A stretch of 64,000 nucleotides of DNA from Cerasicoccus frondis (GCA_031296915.1 JAVDPC010000010.1:62001-126000), one strand, 5' to 3'; shown: positions 8,481 to 17,312, counted from the stretch's first letter. Notes: generated from the letters alone by a model not told the origin. Translations and numbers: made by a program.

Positions 8481-11075
8481 TTATTGGCCATTTAAATAAA
8501 AGGCAGTATCCGGGATCGGCTGCTTGCTGATTCCCGGGCCTTCGTAAGATGCAGTGAGGACTTCGTAGCCGCCCGCCTCCAAGTACTGCAGGCTGAAATC
8601 ATGAAAGCCGCTGCCCAAGTTGACAGAGCCCGAATATTCACGCTCGGAGTGCAAGCCACCGTTATCGACGATTAGCTGACCATCGATATACAAGCGGCTC
8701 CCATCGTCCGAGTTTACGTAAAACGTATAGTCGCCCGGTTCCTCGATCTGCAACAGCGCATTAAATTCAAACAGAAAGTAGTCGTCAGAGTTTCGCTCTC
8801 CCAGCGAAATATTCTGCAGATAGCCTTGCTTGATAGGCGTCAGCATATCGAAATTCGGCATCTGGCTATAAACGCCTTCATAATAAGCAAATGCGACTCC
8901 ATTCTGCAGCAATTCATGATCGGTCGATAGCGCTATCCGATAAAAGCGAGGACCAGACTCATTGCCCGCAAATTGAATGGTCACTTCGACAGGATCGTGC
9001 CCCGATTCTGAGACCACAAATGACTGCGCGTCAACCAACTCGCATGGCTCTCCCTGAATACTTCGCGCAACGACATCCCAGCTACCTGGCTCGAGCGTAG
9101 TGCTAGTCTCAATGTCGTAATTGATATCAATCATCGAAGGGTCCCGGGCGAAGCAAAAGATAACTTCCGGACCACCCTTCATGAACTGCCCACTACGCTG
9201 GCTCGACGCCAACCCACCAAATGTGAAGTCGAGCAAGTTCCCCCTGCCATTCCCATCAGGATCGGCGTCATTGCCACTAATCGAAAGATCAAGCAGCTCC
9301 TCTTGAGTGAACCTAGCCTGCCGCCAAGTTAAATAAGGATTTGCTGGATAGGTGAAATTTAGGGTGACCGCATCTGTGCTGGTCAACACGCCGTCACTGA
9401 CCGCCAATTGCAATACGTATGCGCCTGGCATATTAGTCGTAAAATGCGGATCAATTTCATCGGCTTGCTCTAACTCCGGCAGCGCATTCTCAGGATGTGA
9501 TTGAATACTCCAATAAATGCTTAAACTATGACCAAGCGGAAGACCATCATCATACAGAGATCCTTTTAACACATAATTACCGTAGCTATCATCATCCAAG
9601 AGAATTGACACATCATCACCAGCATCGATGACAGGCGCCTTGTTGACGACCTGCAACTCTTCAGGTGGGACCGTCCATACACGCATGCCTTTCAAAATGC
9701 TGTTAGGTGTAACCTCTACCCCAGTGACCTTGACCGGACTTCCATTGGGCAAAAGCGAAGCTAGGCATGATCCGTTACTCCACCCGCCTTTCAACGCATT
9801 GGAGTAAATCTCTTGGGTCTCTCCATTCTCGAGCGTGAGCAGCACCTCAAACTGTTGCCCTGCTGTGGACGAGCCGGAGTGCATCAATTGAACGCCCGCT
9901 AGCCACACCGCCTCATCGAATGTTTGTTTCTCCACAGCGCCTTCGTAAGCAATGGTCGGCGTTGGCTTGGGCGGCGCGCTCCCTGGCTCGCCTATCAGCG
10001 GGGTGGTTATCCATACCGTAGAGCCACTTCGATAGAGCAGACCTCCATCTGGCGCAGGCAAATTCGTAGTGGGGCTAATGCCATCAATTCGAATCGTCAG
10101 TCGACTACCTGGCGCATCATCAGGCAGGGAAACTTGCAGTAAGTTTTTATCAACCAGCAAGGTAGCCACTTGCGCCGCATTCACATACGAAACCACGTCG
10201 CCTACCGGCGCACTCCAGAGATTGTCCTGACCGCTCGCACCATAATTACTTTCAATATAATCCAATCTACTCACCCACCGTGAATGATTATCACTGCCAG
10301 CGGGTGAAATCCCATGCGTAAAATCAATTTGTAAATATCCCGGCGTCACTTCGTCTGGATTAACCAAGCTGTAGGTAATGCCCCCGCCACCAGACCCGAC
10401 CCAGTAACCATCATCAAGATAGGCTCTACTCAAATCTAAGTAGTTCATATCTGGCACGTATAAGTGTCGCTCCGCAGAACCACCAACACGACTCGCCGAA
10501 AGCATACCGAACTCATTCAAGTAATCTTGATAGCCCATGTATCCGTTGGGATAAACAAAGTGCACTGGCGCTCGGCCGCCTCCAAAGTCATGAGCAAGAA
10601 CTGTTTGGCTCCAGTATAAATCCTCTCGAATTTCTTCTTCTGTCAATATCTCTGGCGGCTCCCAAGTGCGACCTCGGTGGAAATAGCTGTGATTAGCGAC
10701 ACCCCACCCTGCATCAAGGGTATCTTGAAGTGTTTCAGGGTTTAAGTAAGTGGAATTGGCGCCAAGCACATACACATATACAGCGGCAGTCCCAACAAAT
10801 GAATGGCGGTTTCCACCGGACACACCAGGCGGCGCATCGGTGTATTCATAGCCTGCTAGCAGCCCCTCTGCGAGGCTTGCAATCAGCGATGGCGTATCAT
10901 CGATCTCGACTGTGTAGGCCCATTTTTTATCATAAAGGAGTGGCGTGATCTCAGCATCAGGCGTTGACGTCAGATTCCATTGATAAGTCCAATCTGAAGC
11001 GCCACAGCACGAAGCCGCAGACACGGCAATCAAGCTAACAATAGAAGAAACTTTGGAGGTAATAGGTATACTCAT
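8481..11075 (-). CDS. secreted polysaccharide deacetylase-like protein with PKD-like and PA14 domains
   Basis: About 864 residues. The start at 11075 gives 'MSIPITSKVSSIVSLIAVSAASCCG', a signal peptide with a weak lipobox; an upstream ATG at 11105 would add ten residues. The first 300 residues resemble a NodB/CE4 deacetylase: 'YTVEIDDTPS' with the metal-binding Asp pair, and 'GVANHSYFHRG' with a metal-binding His motif. A PKD/cadherin-like segment follows ('NKAPVIDAGDDVSIL', about residues 480-580), then a 'DPDGNGRGNLLDFTFGG' linker of the type seen in verrucomicrobial secreted proteins. A PA14-like carbohydrate-binding domain ends the protein ('YTFYVNSDDGSRLYIDGQL'). It is probably exported and acts on acetylated polysaccharide; activity is inferred from weak motifs only. 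Confidence 0.65.
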   Translation of the reverse strand: MSIPITSKVSSIVSLIAVSAASCCGASDWTYQWNLTSTPDAEITPLLYDKKWAYTVEIDDTPSLIASLAEGLLAGYEYTDAPPGVSGGNRHSFVGTAAVYVYVLGANSTYLNPETLQDTLDAGWGVANHSYFHRGRTWEPPEILTEEEIREDLYWSQTVLAHDFGGGRAPVHFVYPNGYMGYQDYLNEFGMLSASRVGGSAERHLYVPDMNYLDLSRAYLDDGYWVGSGGGGITYSLVNPDEVTPGYLQIDFTHGISPAGSDNHSRWVSRLDYIESNYGASGQDNLWSAPVGDVVSYVNAAQVATLLVDKNLLQVSLPDDAPGSRLTIRIDGISPTTNLPAPDGGLLYRSGSTVWITTPLIGEPGSAPPKPTPTIAYEGAVEKQTFDEAVWLAGVQLMHSGSSTAGQQFEVLLTLENGETQEIYSNALKGGWSNGSCLASLLPNGSPVKVTGVEVTPNSILKGMRVWTVPPEELQVVNKAPVIDAGDDVSILLDDDSYGNYVLKGSLYDDGLPLGHSLSIYWSIQSHPENALPELEQADEIDPHFTTNMPGAYVLQLAVSDGVLTSTDAVTLNFTYPANPYLTWRQARFTQEELLDLSISGNDADPDGNGRGNLLDFTFGGLASSQRSGQFMKGGPEVIFCFARDPSMIDINYDIETSTTLEPGSWDVVARSIQGEPCELVDAQSFVVSESGHDPVEVTIQFAGNESGPRFYRIALSTDHELLQNGVAFAYYEGVYSQMPNFDMLTPIKQGYLQNISLGERNSDDYFLFEFNALLQIEEPGDYTFYVNSDDGSRLYIDGQLIVDNGGLHSEREYSGSVNLGSGFHDFSLQYLEAGGYEVLTASYEGPGISKQPIPDTAFYLNGQ

Positions 11076-12068
11076 CGGGGCAATTTTCAAACAAGCTGCA
11101 CACAAGAAAAAGATTGATGCAAACTAGATCCCCCATCCTCATACCAGATTGGCAAAAATCCATACAGCATGCAAAGCGCTAAGGTTTCCTTCCACTCTAC
11201 TAGTATAGAAAATTTACTGAGATTACACCCCGACAGACGAGACACGGGAGGTTTGGAATTGAATCTATATTCCAGTAAATATTGACGAGCCTCCCCTTAC
11301 CCTTGCTCATCTACGAGTCAAACGAATGGCAAATAAATGGCGCCTAGGTGGTGACTTTCCGTATGTTGACCTAAAAAGCACCAGTCCTTGAAGCATGATA
11401 TTTTTTTACTTACCAGCCGAAAACAGTAGTCATAGCAAGACAATCAACGATCCCAGTTCGCAATAAACCGCGAACATCAATGTGCATGCTATCAGCCTCG
11501 AGCAGAATTCTGCAACGCCCATGGAATAAGTGCAGCCCTATACAATCAGGTAAAGGTGAATTCCAAGATCCCGTTTGCTGAAAGGGTTTAGTTCAAATCC
11601 TCAATCAATAGGTGTCTACCAAAGACCAATATCTCAAACATCGCTTGAGTTCTGAAGACGTCGTTGCCTGCTTCAAGCGAATCCTCCTGTTCGAAGCCAA
11701 CCAAAGTATCTGCCTTAGGTAGATCAATAAAACGAGGTGGAGTCAGTAAGACCGTTTACTGACTTACAATTTCATTAGCCACGCAGAGACTGATCCGCAG
11801 ATAAATGTTTCTACGTCCATACTCTTCCATCGCTTGGCTACTACACCTCAACACATATTCCAATACGTATCCCGCAATCCATTTATACAAGGCCTATTCG
11901 TCGTTAGCTGGTCGCAAATCGAAACGGAATAGTGTTATGATTTGCTGGCCAAATGGGGATAGGGTCACCATCGATCTATAGACCTCCCAGCTAAAGAAAA
12001 GCGCCCCTTACGGCAGCGCTTCTCCGCAATAACTGTAAACCATTGGTTGACACCCATGGGTTACACTT
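11076..12068. other. about 1 kb without a recognisable gene
   Basis: No open frame here has coding character on either strand. The only structure I can support is the terminator at 11999-12021. The stretch probably contains the unresolved left boundary of the integrative element. Confidence 0.5.
11994..12021 (-). terminator. terminator after the DUF932-like gene
   Basis: Read on the minus strand, AAGCGC pairs with GCGCTT and an inner CC/GG pair closes a GTAA tetraloop; TTCTTT follows. It lies about 48 bases past the stop of the gene at 12069-12839. Confidence 0.6.
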
Positions 12069-12839
12069 TCAGTTCAGCCCTACCTCGCGGTCGAGCAACT
12101 GATGTAGTCGTCGTGTCCGGTCAGGCAGCAAGTCCAGTCGTCCCTTAAACACCTCGGTAAAAGCGTTCTGTAGGCTCCAGACGTTCTTTGCCTCGAACAC
12201 CCGATGCGAGGGGTGACGCCATTCGCTCAAGACCTTAGGGATATAGCTGTTGGCCATTACACCCTGGTCCACCGAGCGCACGATCAAGTCATGGGCTTGT
12301 GTATCGCTGATCTCAGCATGCTGATAACGCTCAGCACGCAGGTCATGCTGATCCCAGTATCGCTTCAGTCCACCCACGGCATCACCAGCGAGACGAGGTA
12401 AGTCCTGAAGGATGCGCGGTGTATGCTTTCGAGCGAGTTGGATCTCACCCGAAAAACAAAGATTGTCGCAAACTTGTACCTGGCTCCCTGCAACGATGCC
12501 TGCCGAGAAACGCATGTCATGGGAGTTACGGACACCGACTACGTAACGGTATTCCGCGCCTGAGTTATTGGAAGCAATCTCCAGCAGACCGAAGTAACGC
12601 GCATCATCATGCGTCAGACCATGGGCTTGATTCACGACGACGAAACCACGTTCCAATAATGCACGCTCCACGACTTGCAGGAGCAGCATATGCGGGATGG
12701 GCCTCCAGGTTGAGGTTGCCTGTGGTGTTGGTGACAAGGCCAAGTGTCCGCGAGTAACAGCACTGGCTCCACAGTGAAGTATGAGGTTGCACCGTTTAGA
12801 CTGCGGTGGTGCGACCGGTTCAAGAATTTCGGTAATCAT
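12069..12839 (-). CDS. DUF932-like phage/plasmid protein
   Basis: A 256-residue cytoplasmic protein resembling the DUF932 / phage-plasmid-like family. Supporting segments are 'LLLQVVERALLERGFVV', 'YRYVVGVRNSHDMRFSAGIVAGSQVQVCDNLCFSGE' (split here into recognisable pieces) and a helical C-terminus that contains 'NVWSLQNAFTEVFK'. Family members are frequent on phages, plasmids and integrative elements; their biochemical role is unknown. The gene is separated from the upstream four-gene chain by about 390 bases that contain a terminator and a strong hairpin, so it probably has its own promoter. It belongs with the integrase 3 kb away by context. Confidence 0.6.
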   Translation of the reverse strand: MITEILEPVAPPQSKRCNLILHCGASAVTRGHLALSPTPQATSTWRPIPHMLLLQVVERALLERGFVVVNQAHGLTHDDARYFGLLEIASNNSGAEYRYVVGVRNSHDMRFSAGIVAGSQVQVCDNLCFSGEIQLARKHTPRILQDLPRLAGDAVGGLKRYWDQHDLRAERYQHAEISDTQAHDLIVRSVDQGVMANSYIPKVLSEWRHPSHRVFEAKNVWSLQNAFTEVFKGRLDLLPDRTRRLHQLLDREVGLN

Positions 12840-12871
12840 GTTATTGAGTTGGTTGATGTTGAATGGATACG

Positions 12872-12899
12872 AAAAAAGCGCCCCGAGATAAGGACGCTT
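12872..12899 (-). terminator. rho-independent terminator
   Basis: Minus strand AAGCGTCC (12899-12892) pairs with GGGCGCTT (12883-12876) with one T-G wobble, followed by TTTTTTC. It would end transcription coming from the four-gene chain upstream. Confidence 0.65.
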
Positions 12900-12909
12900 G
12901 GATGGTGTA

Positions 12910-12943
12910 AAACCTACGAAAAACGACGTGTTTTCGTAGGTTT
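12910..12943. repeat. perfect 13-bp stem-loop
   Basis: AAACCTACGAAAA (12910-12922) and TTTTCGTAGGTTT (12931-12943) are perfect inverted copies around the 8-base loop ACGACGTG. There is no T run, so it is not a classical terminator in itself. It sits 11 bases from the terminator at 12872-12899; it could be an operator, an RNA structure or a protein-binding site of the element. Confidence 0.7.
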
Positions 12944-13230
12944 GAGATTATCGACAATCAGCCCTAAGGCTGGTGAATAAAACGCTTCCGCGTCATCGGT
13001 TCCGTAACCGTATATGGGATACCCAATCGCTATTTATGGAACCAACAGGATCAGCAGTGAAGCAGGCCATTCAGAAAATGACGCCCACTGCCCCACAGAC
13101 GACACGTCCCGCCCAAGGCGCGCATGAAATGACAAAACGCCTATATGTTACTATATAGAAGAAATGTAGTTTCACGCCGCACTTCAGGAAGGCATCCCAG
13201 TTCAGGACGCATCTGTCTCCCAGTGGACGC

Positions 13231-13458
13231 TCAGCGATAATACTCGCCCCGTGCATCACGATCTCCTCCAAACGGAGAGCGTCGGATTGCACCCACGGCA
13301 TAGCCGATACTGGCAATCAGCATAGCCGCCGAGACGAACAGAAAGGGTGAGAGCGTTTCCCTGCTCTCTTGGACTGCCCCGACCGCAATCGGTCCCATGA
13401 AGGTGCCGACCGTGTAGCAAGACAGCCCAACCATAATGAGCTTAACGATTAGACTCAT
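13231..13458 (-). CDS. small two-helix membrane protein
   Basis: A 75-residue protein with two hydrophobic segments ('LIMVGLSCYTVGTFMGPIAVGAV' at about 7-30, 'LFVSAAMLIASIGYAVGAI' at about 40-58) and a charged C-terminus. It is the last gene of a minus-strand chain and its start overlaps the end of the previous gene by 17 bases. I recognise no family. Its place in the chain supports its being real. Confidence 0.5.
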   Translation of the reverse strand: MSLIVKLIMVGLSCYTVGTFMGPIAVGAVQESRETLSPFLFVSAAMLIASIGYAVGAIRRSPFGGDRDARGEYYR

Positions 13459-13678
13459 GGATAGTTCTCCGTTTAATGTTAGCGGTGTGAACCAGGCTTG
13501 CAGCCCAGATCGCGGAACAGGTTACTGAACAGCCCCCAATCCAATACAACGCATTGGCCAAGGGCTGGAATGATGGTGACTCTATCGGTGCAGGTGGCGG
13601 TGTAGGCGGTTGGTCATTATCCATCAAGGCCCACCCTGCCCCCAAACCAATCAGTGTGATGATGACTGCCTGGATCAT
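13442..13678 (-). CDS. small membrane protein
   Basis: A 78-residue protein starting 'MIQAVIITLIGLGAGWALMD', a single N-terminal hydrophobic helix, then a proline-rich linker ('PPTPPPAP') and a second hydrophobic segment. The ATG at 13678-13676 overlaps the TGA of the nuclease gene as ATGA, which decides this start over the ATG at 13705. The overlap implies translational coupling with the nuclease gene. No family recognised. Confidence 0.55.
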   Translation of the reverse strand: MIQAVIITLIGLGAGWALMDNDQPPTPPPAPIESPSFQPLANALYWIGGCSVTCSAIWAASLVHTANIKRRTIHESNR

Positions 13679-14496
13679 TGAGCGCTCCCTTTCCACTTGG
13701 AGCATTCTGAACGAAAGCTACACCACCCACAGTGCATCCCGGTTTGAGGATGGAACCGTTCGTGGTAGATGCCGTCCATCGCTGCGAGAGCAATATCCAA
13801 CACACGTTCCTTCTCACGTTCAGTGGCAGGCTTCATACGATGCACAATCACCTTGGGCTTCTTGGTCTTCACCAGGAACACCAGCTCACGACCTTGAACC
13901 TCTTGGTTCGTCGCCGACTCGATCAGCATCTGGTAGAGCGTCATCTGTAGCTCATGCTGGAACGCTTCAAGTTCAACGTCCGGCGTGCTCGCGCAGGTCT
14001 TGTAGTCAACTGGCACATGGCCAGCACGCACCAAGTCGATGTAACCCAACACAGGGCTGGGCAACACAGGCAAGTCTTCCTCAAGCTGCACCTCAACTCC
14101 CAATGGGATCTCAGGCATCCGCGCATGGTCTGAGTCGATATACGCATCGACCACGCGTGCGCCCTTATCCTGGCTCTCCTGACGCGAACCATCATCAGGG
14201 TATACCGCAGCTTCTTCAGGCGCGTTGAAGGCCAAGGAATAGGCTTCCTGCACGGTCTGACGATCATGGTTCTCACCACGCCAACGAGCACGGTGAAAGT
14301 ATTGCAGCGCGGCATGGACTGACTTGCCCAAGTGCAAACTCCGAGACACCGGTTCCTTCAGCAGCAATACCTTCTTGAACCAAAACTTGAGCGGGCACGT
14401 CAGGTAGAGTTTGATCGTGCTTGCTGAAATATGGTCCAGCAGCCCATCACAGGTTGGGCCATGCCCATTGCCTGAAGTATCAATGGCCTGAATCAT
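13675..14496 (-). CDS. Cas4/RecB-like PD-(D/E)XK nuclease with Fe-S cysteines
   Basis: A 273-residue protein with the layout of the Cas4/AddB-type exonuclease family. Seen: 'ISASTIKLYLTCPLKFWFKK' with the first cysteine near residue 34, 'GYIDLVRAG' with the metal-binding Asp, 'PVDYKTC' with the D-x-K part of the active site, 'HELQMTLYQMLI' (motif QxxxY) and the C-terminal cluster 'CGWCSFRSEC' giving three more cysteines for a 4Fe-4S cluster. It probably degrades or trims DNA ends during recombination or replication of the element. No cas genes or CRISPR repeats are nearby, so a CRISPR role is not indicated. Both ends overlap neighbouring genes by four bases (ATGA), a tightly coupled operon. 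Confidence 0.8.
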   Translation of the reverse strand: MIQAIDTSGNGHGPTCDGLLDHISASTIKLYLTCPLKFWFKKVLLLKEPVSRSLHLGKSVHAALQYFHRARWRGENHDRQTVQEAYSLAFNAPEEAAVYPDDGSRQESQDKGARVVDAYIDSDHARMPEIPLGVEVQLEEDLPVLPSPVLGYIDLVRAGHVPVDYKTCASTPDVELEAFQHELQMTLYQMLIESATNQEVQGRELVFLVKTKKPKVIVHRMKPATEREKERVLDIALAAMDGIYHERFHPQTGMHCGWCSFRSECSKWKGSAQ

Positions 14497-14954
14497 GACC
14501 GCGCCTTTCCTTTCGCCGAGCCATACGTGCTGATCAATTCCTCGATCAGCCCGGACGCCTGCATCTTGTTTAAGTTCTCCAGCGATGTGCGGAAGCGCGA
14601 ACGGGCCAAGTCATCTACCTTGGCCTGCTCAATGCCATGCTCACGCATCAGACGCTCAATAAGGGCCTTTTGCTTGGGAGAGCAGGCCCAACCCAAGTCA
14701 ACGCGTGCAGGACGCTCAGCAGGCTCCTGACGCCGTTCAGACTGCGGCTGTGATTCCGTAACCCCAGGCAAGAACCCAGTCGCCTGGATGTCACGGTCCA
14801 CCGCTTCCTGCAACTGACGATACAACGCCGATGATGCACGCTCCACCTGCGAGAGGTCATTGAGTTCCGTGCGTACAGTAATCGAATACTGGTGAGAGGA
14901 ATACTGAGGCAGTCCCAGCTTCTTCGAGTAATTTGCTTCGAGGACTATCGCCAT
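14493..14954 (-). CDS. element protein upstream of the nuclease, unknown function
   Basis: A 153-residue protein, first gene of a four-gene overlapping chain. The N-terminal half starts 'MAIVLEANYSKKLGLPQYSSH' and looks compact and beta-rich; the middle is a charged linker; the last 55 residues ('SPKQKALIERLMREHG ... SLENLNKMQASGLIEEL') are helical and resemble C-terminal helices seen in phage recombination-mediator proteins. Coupling to a Cas4-like nuclease suggests a DNA-metabolism role (for example ssDNA binding or annealing), but this is inference from context. Confidence 0.5.
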   Translation of the reverse strand: MAIVLEANYSKKLGLPQYSSHQYSITVRTELNDLSQVERASSALYRQLQEAVDRDIQATGFLPGVTESQPQSERRQEPAERPARVDLGWACSPKQKALIERLMREHGIEQAKVDDLARSRFRTSLENLNKMQASGLIEELISTYGSAKGKARS

Positions 14955-15272
14955 CGTAAGCCTCCTTTCTCTTGCTGACCGAAAAATAAAAAACGCCCAT
15001 CAAAAACAACCATAATCGATTTAATCATCAGGCCTACAGGTCGAATTTCAACCCCCCTTCACACGAAACCGACAGTGAAGTTAACTTCTTTCTTTACCGT
15101 AAGTCTGCCCCTTACTCCAGAAACGCCGCTGCTATTTGACGATCTTGACCACTAATATGACCATGGGCATAGCCTATATGGAGCACCACGCGCTTTCCAT
15201 CGGACTAAAGAGCTCCAAATTGGAAGCGAAATAGGCTTTCCGGCTACAGACAAAAGCTCATACTTATCCGCA
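14955..15272. other. divergent control region of the integrative element
   Basis: This spacer of about 320 bases lies between the leftward four-gene chain and the rightward HTH gene, so it should hold both promoters. I see no clear operator palindrome. Confidence 0.35.
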
Positions 15273-15689
15273 ATGGCAGCCCAGAACTTCACTCCACCTT
15301 ACCCGTTCGAGCACCGAAATAGCCCTGAAGATTTGCTAGCCTACAACGAGGCCGTCGAAAATGATAATGTAAGAGACCTGCTAAGAAGATGGGCCGAAGA
15401 AGATGAACAAGATGAAGCCCTCCTGAAAAGGCAGCATCAAGAAGACGCGGAAAAGGAAGCGACAAAATCCAAGATGGAAAAGCTCCTAGAAGCTACCGAG
15501 TCCATAAAAAACGCTTCCAGCCTCAACAGCAAGACCTGGATGACAAAGAGTGAAGCGGCTAAGTATCTTGGCGTATCCGAACGCACAATCGATCGCAAAA
15601 GAGAAACCGGTTCACTGAGAGCGAGCTTGGTCGAAGGCACGAGCACTTTCAGATTCAAGAAAACCGACCTGGACGAGCTGATGTCGTAG
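15273..15689 (+). CDS. HTH (excisionase/MerR-like) DNA-binding protein
   Basis: A 138-residue protein. Residues 1-85 are acidic and probably coiled-coil. Residues 88-138 form a helix-turn-helix of the excisionase / HTH_17 type: 'TWMTKSEAAKYLGVSERTIDRKRETGSL', then 'FRFKKTDLDELM'. It runs convergently toward the integrase gene and the two stops are separated by a single base. It most likely acts as excisionase or directionality factor, or as regulator of the divergent chain. The N-terminal extension is unusual for a simple excisionase. Confidence 0.65.
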   Translation: MAAQNFTPPYPFEHRNSPEDLLAYNEAVENDNVRDLLRRWAEEDEQDEALLKRQHQEDAEKEATKSKMEKLLEATESIKNASSLNSKTWMTKSEAAKYLGVSERTIDRKRETGSLRASLVEGTSTFRFKKTDLDELMS

Positions 15690-15690
15690 C

Positions 15691-17001
15691 TCAAGCCATG
15701 CGCTTTAGGCGCTTCCGAACCGCTGCCTCTGACACACCAAGCATTTCAGCAACTGCGACTTTCGATGAAGCGCCTACCATCTGCTTTAGCTGAACATCAT
15801 CAGGCCAGTTAGTTGCAGCCGCATATTTATTATCCGGCTTCTGTGGCGGTAATTTTGCTTTCGGTGGAAGAATCTTAAAATACGCTTCACCTCGCGCTCG
15901 TTCCTCCAAACCAGCATAATGCGTAAGTAGCAAGCTATCGGAATTGCGATGCCCTGTCCACTTCCTCACCTGCCCAGCTTCATACACTGCATAGGCATAG
16001 GTCGCAAAGGTATGACGAGCAGCCGAATTAAAACCTAACACCTTGGCCAGTTCATACAAACGCTTACGACGCGGCACGTAATTCACCGCATCTACGACTC
16101 CATCAAACTCAACCGCCTCCAACCATTTCCATAGAGTATCCGGTAGCCCCTCAAGCAATCGAGCCAAAGGCTTCCCAGCACGCTTACGTTTTGCGACTTC
16201 ACCACGGACATTGATTCGGCGGTCCCCAAAAAGAAAATCGCGTTTTTCTAGCCGGGCTATTTCCGAAGGTCTTAACCCTGCGAAAAATCCAAGCGCCAGG
16301 AATGGTATCAGGGCAGTGTCAGTGCTTGCCGCTTGCTTCATCACATCTCGAACTTTCTCCAAGGGCATATGCTCAGGCACATCATAAACCTCGGGCAATG
16401 CATCTACCACCTCAATAGGATTCACATTCAAGTAGCGGTTCTCTCTTCGCGTGCACCATTTGAAGAACGACTTCAATGTCCTCAGATGGTTATTACGCGT
16501 AACCGCTTCCTCATACTGATCCAAGTATTTTTCAACCTTACTGATTGAGATATTCGACAAAAGCTCTTCTCCGAATTGATCGGAGAACTTGCGCAGTTGA
16601 TGCGATTTATTGCTCTGAGTTGATGCTGCAAAACTGTCCCACTGTCGCGACGACTTATAAGCTACAACAACATCCTTCAGCGGCGAGCGTCCTGATACTG
16701 GATTATGCTCCAACCAGAACGAAACGACGTCTCGTAAATCGACACCGCCAGCCAACTGTTTCGCCTCTCGATACTCAGCAATCTGGATCAGCGTCAGCGT
16801 TGCATCGGTTCCTGTCGTAGCATATTGAGCACGTTGCTGCTTCTGCCATGCTTCTGCCGCTCCCTTAGTTTCAAAGGTGTTTTGTATGCCCCGGTATTTT
16901 CGATTTCCGGACGCGTCAAACTCGCTAGTCGCGATCTGCAACCGGCATTGCCACTTACCAGAAGCCTTACGAGTAATTGCCACAGGTCGATAGTGAAACA
17001 A
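15691..17001 (-). CDS. tyrosine recombinase / integrase
   Basis: A 436-residue phage-type site-specific recombinase. The N-terminus is an arm-binding-like domain, followed by a SAM-like core-binding domain ('FAASTQSNKSHQLRKFSDQFG', about 145-240). The catalytic domain shows the first Arg in 'GFFAGLRPSEIARL', the second Arg-His pair in 'NSAARHTFATYA', the third His in 'WTGHRNSDSL' and the nucleophile Tyr in 'LLTHYAGL'. The usual His at the start of the second block is Asn. A further HTH-like tail ('KVAVAEMLGVSEAAVRKRLKR') ends the protein. The gene starts 160 bases from the 3' end of tRNA-Gly, the normal position for a tRNA-integrating element. Confidence 0.88.
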   Translation of the reverse strand: MFHYRPVAITRKASGKWQCRLQIATSEFDASGNRKYRGIQNTFETKGAAEAWQKQQRAQYATTGTDATLTLIQIAEYREAKQLAGGVDLRDVVSFWLEHNPVSGRSPLKDVVVAYKSSRQWDSFAASTQSNKSHQLRKFSDQFGEELLSNISISKVEKYLDQYEEAVTRNNHLRTLKSFFKWCTRRENRYLNVNPIEVVDALPEVYDVPEHMPLEKVRDVMKQAASTDTALIPFLALGFFAGLRPSEIARLEKRDFLFGDRRINVRGEVAKRKRAGKPLARLLEGLPDTLWKWLEAVEFDGVVDAVNYVPRRKRLYELAKVLGFNSAARHTFATYAYAVYEAGQVRKWTGHRNSDSLLLTHYAGLEERARGEAYFKILPPKAKLPPQKPDNKYAAATNWPDDVQLKQMVGASSKVAVAEMLGVSEAAVRKRLKRMA

Positions 17002-17147
17002 TGCCCAAACACCGTCAAGGCGACGTTACTAGATGTTACTAGATTTTTTGACGGATGAGGTCAAATCGAGTCTAATTTGGCATTTTAATGAGATAGTCAA
17101 TCTCAACAATCCAAGCGCCACAAATCACATATCCCATTCATATGCAG

Positions 17148-17250
17148 GACTTTGCACTTGGTGCGGGCGGAGGGAATCGAACCCTCATCTCAAGCTTGGG
17201 AAGCTCACATACTAGCCGTTGTACTACGCCCGCTCTCGCACTGCAAAGTC
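17148..17250. repeat. ACTTTGCA/TGCAAAGT arms enclosing the tRNA gene
   Basis: GACTTTGCA (17148-17156) and TGCAAAGTC (17242-17250) are exact inverted copies placed on either side of tRNA-Gly. They have the same arm sequence as the dispersed palindrome found elsewhere in the window, but here the loop is the whole tRNA gene. Confidence 0.6.
17163..17233 (-). tRNA. tRNA-Gly (anticodon CCC)
   Basis: 71 bases fold as a tRNA on the minus strand: acceptor stem GCGGGCG with CGCCCGC, T arm GAGGG-TTCGATT-CCCTC, anticodon stem TGAGC/GCTTG with loop TTCCCAA, giving anticodon CCC, and a short D arm. CCA is not encoded. The 3' end points at the integrase gene 160 bases away, so the gene is the likely attachment site. 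Confidence 0.92.
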
Positions 17251-17292
17251 ACATACTTGCTTCAAACCGAAAACATTGTAAAGCAAATGTAT

Positions 17293-17312
17293 TAGAGCAC
17301 TTTTCATCTAGA
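17293..17312. repeat. solo terminal repeat of the small mobile repeat
   Basis: TAGAGCACTTTTCATCTAGA is identical to the left end of the MITE-like element at 51494-51766. I find no matching right end nearby, so it is a solo end or the remnant of a decayed copy, 60 bases from the 5' end of tRNA-Gly. Confidence 0.6.

Larger units (their letters stand above)
12840..13230. other. intergenic region with terminator and hairpin
   Basis: This spacer lies between the small membrane-protein gene and the DUF932-like gene. It holds the terminator at 12872-12899 and the hairpin at 12910-12943. Short open frames here overlap the neighbouring gene or lack coding character. Confidence 0.5.

Noticed and set aside
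11588..11606. GTTTAGTTCAAATCCTCAAT as a tRNA remnant and left attachment site of the element
   Set aside because: It resembles a T-loop only superficially and does not match the 3' end of tRNA-Gly; I found no convincing left attachment repeat.
13071..13316. An 81-codon minus-strand frame
   Set aside because: It overlaps the better supported small membrane-protein gene at 13231-13458 and has no coding character.
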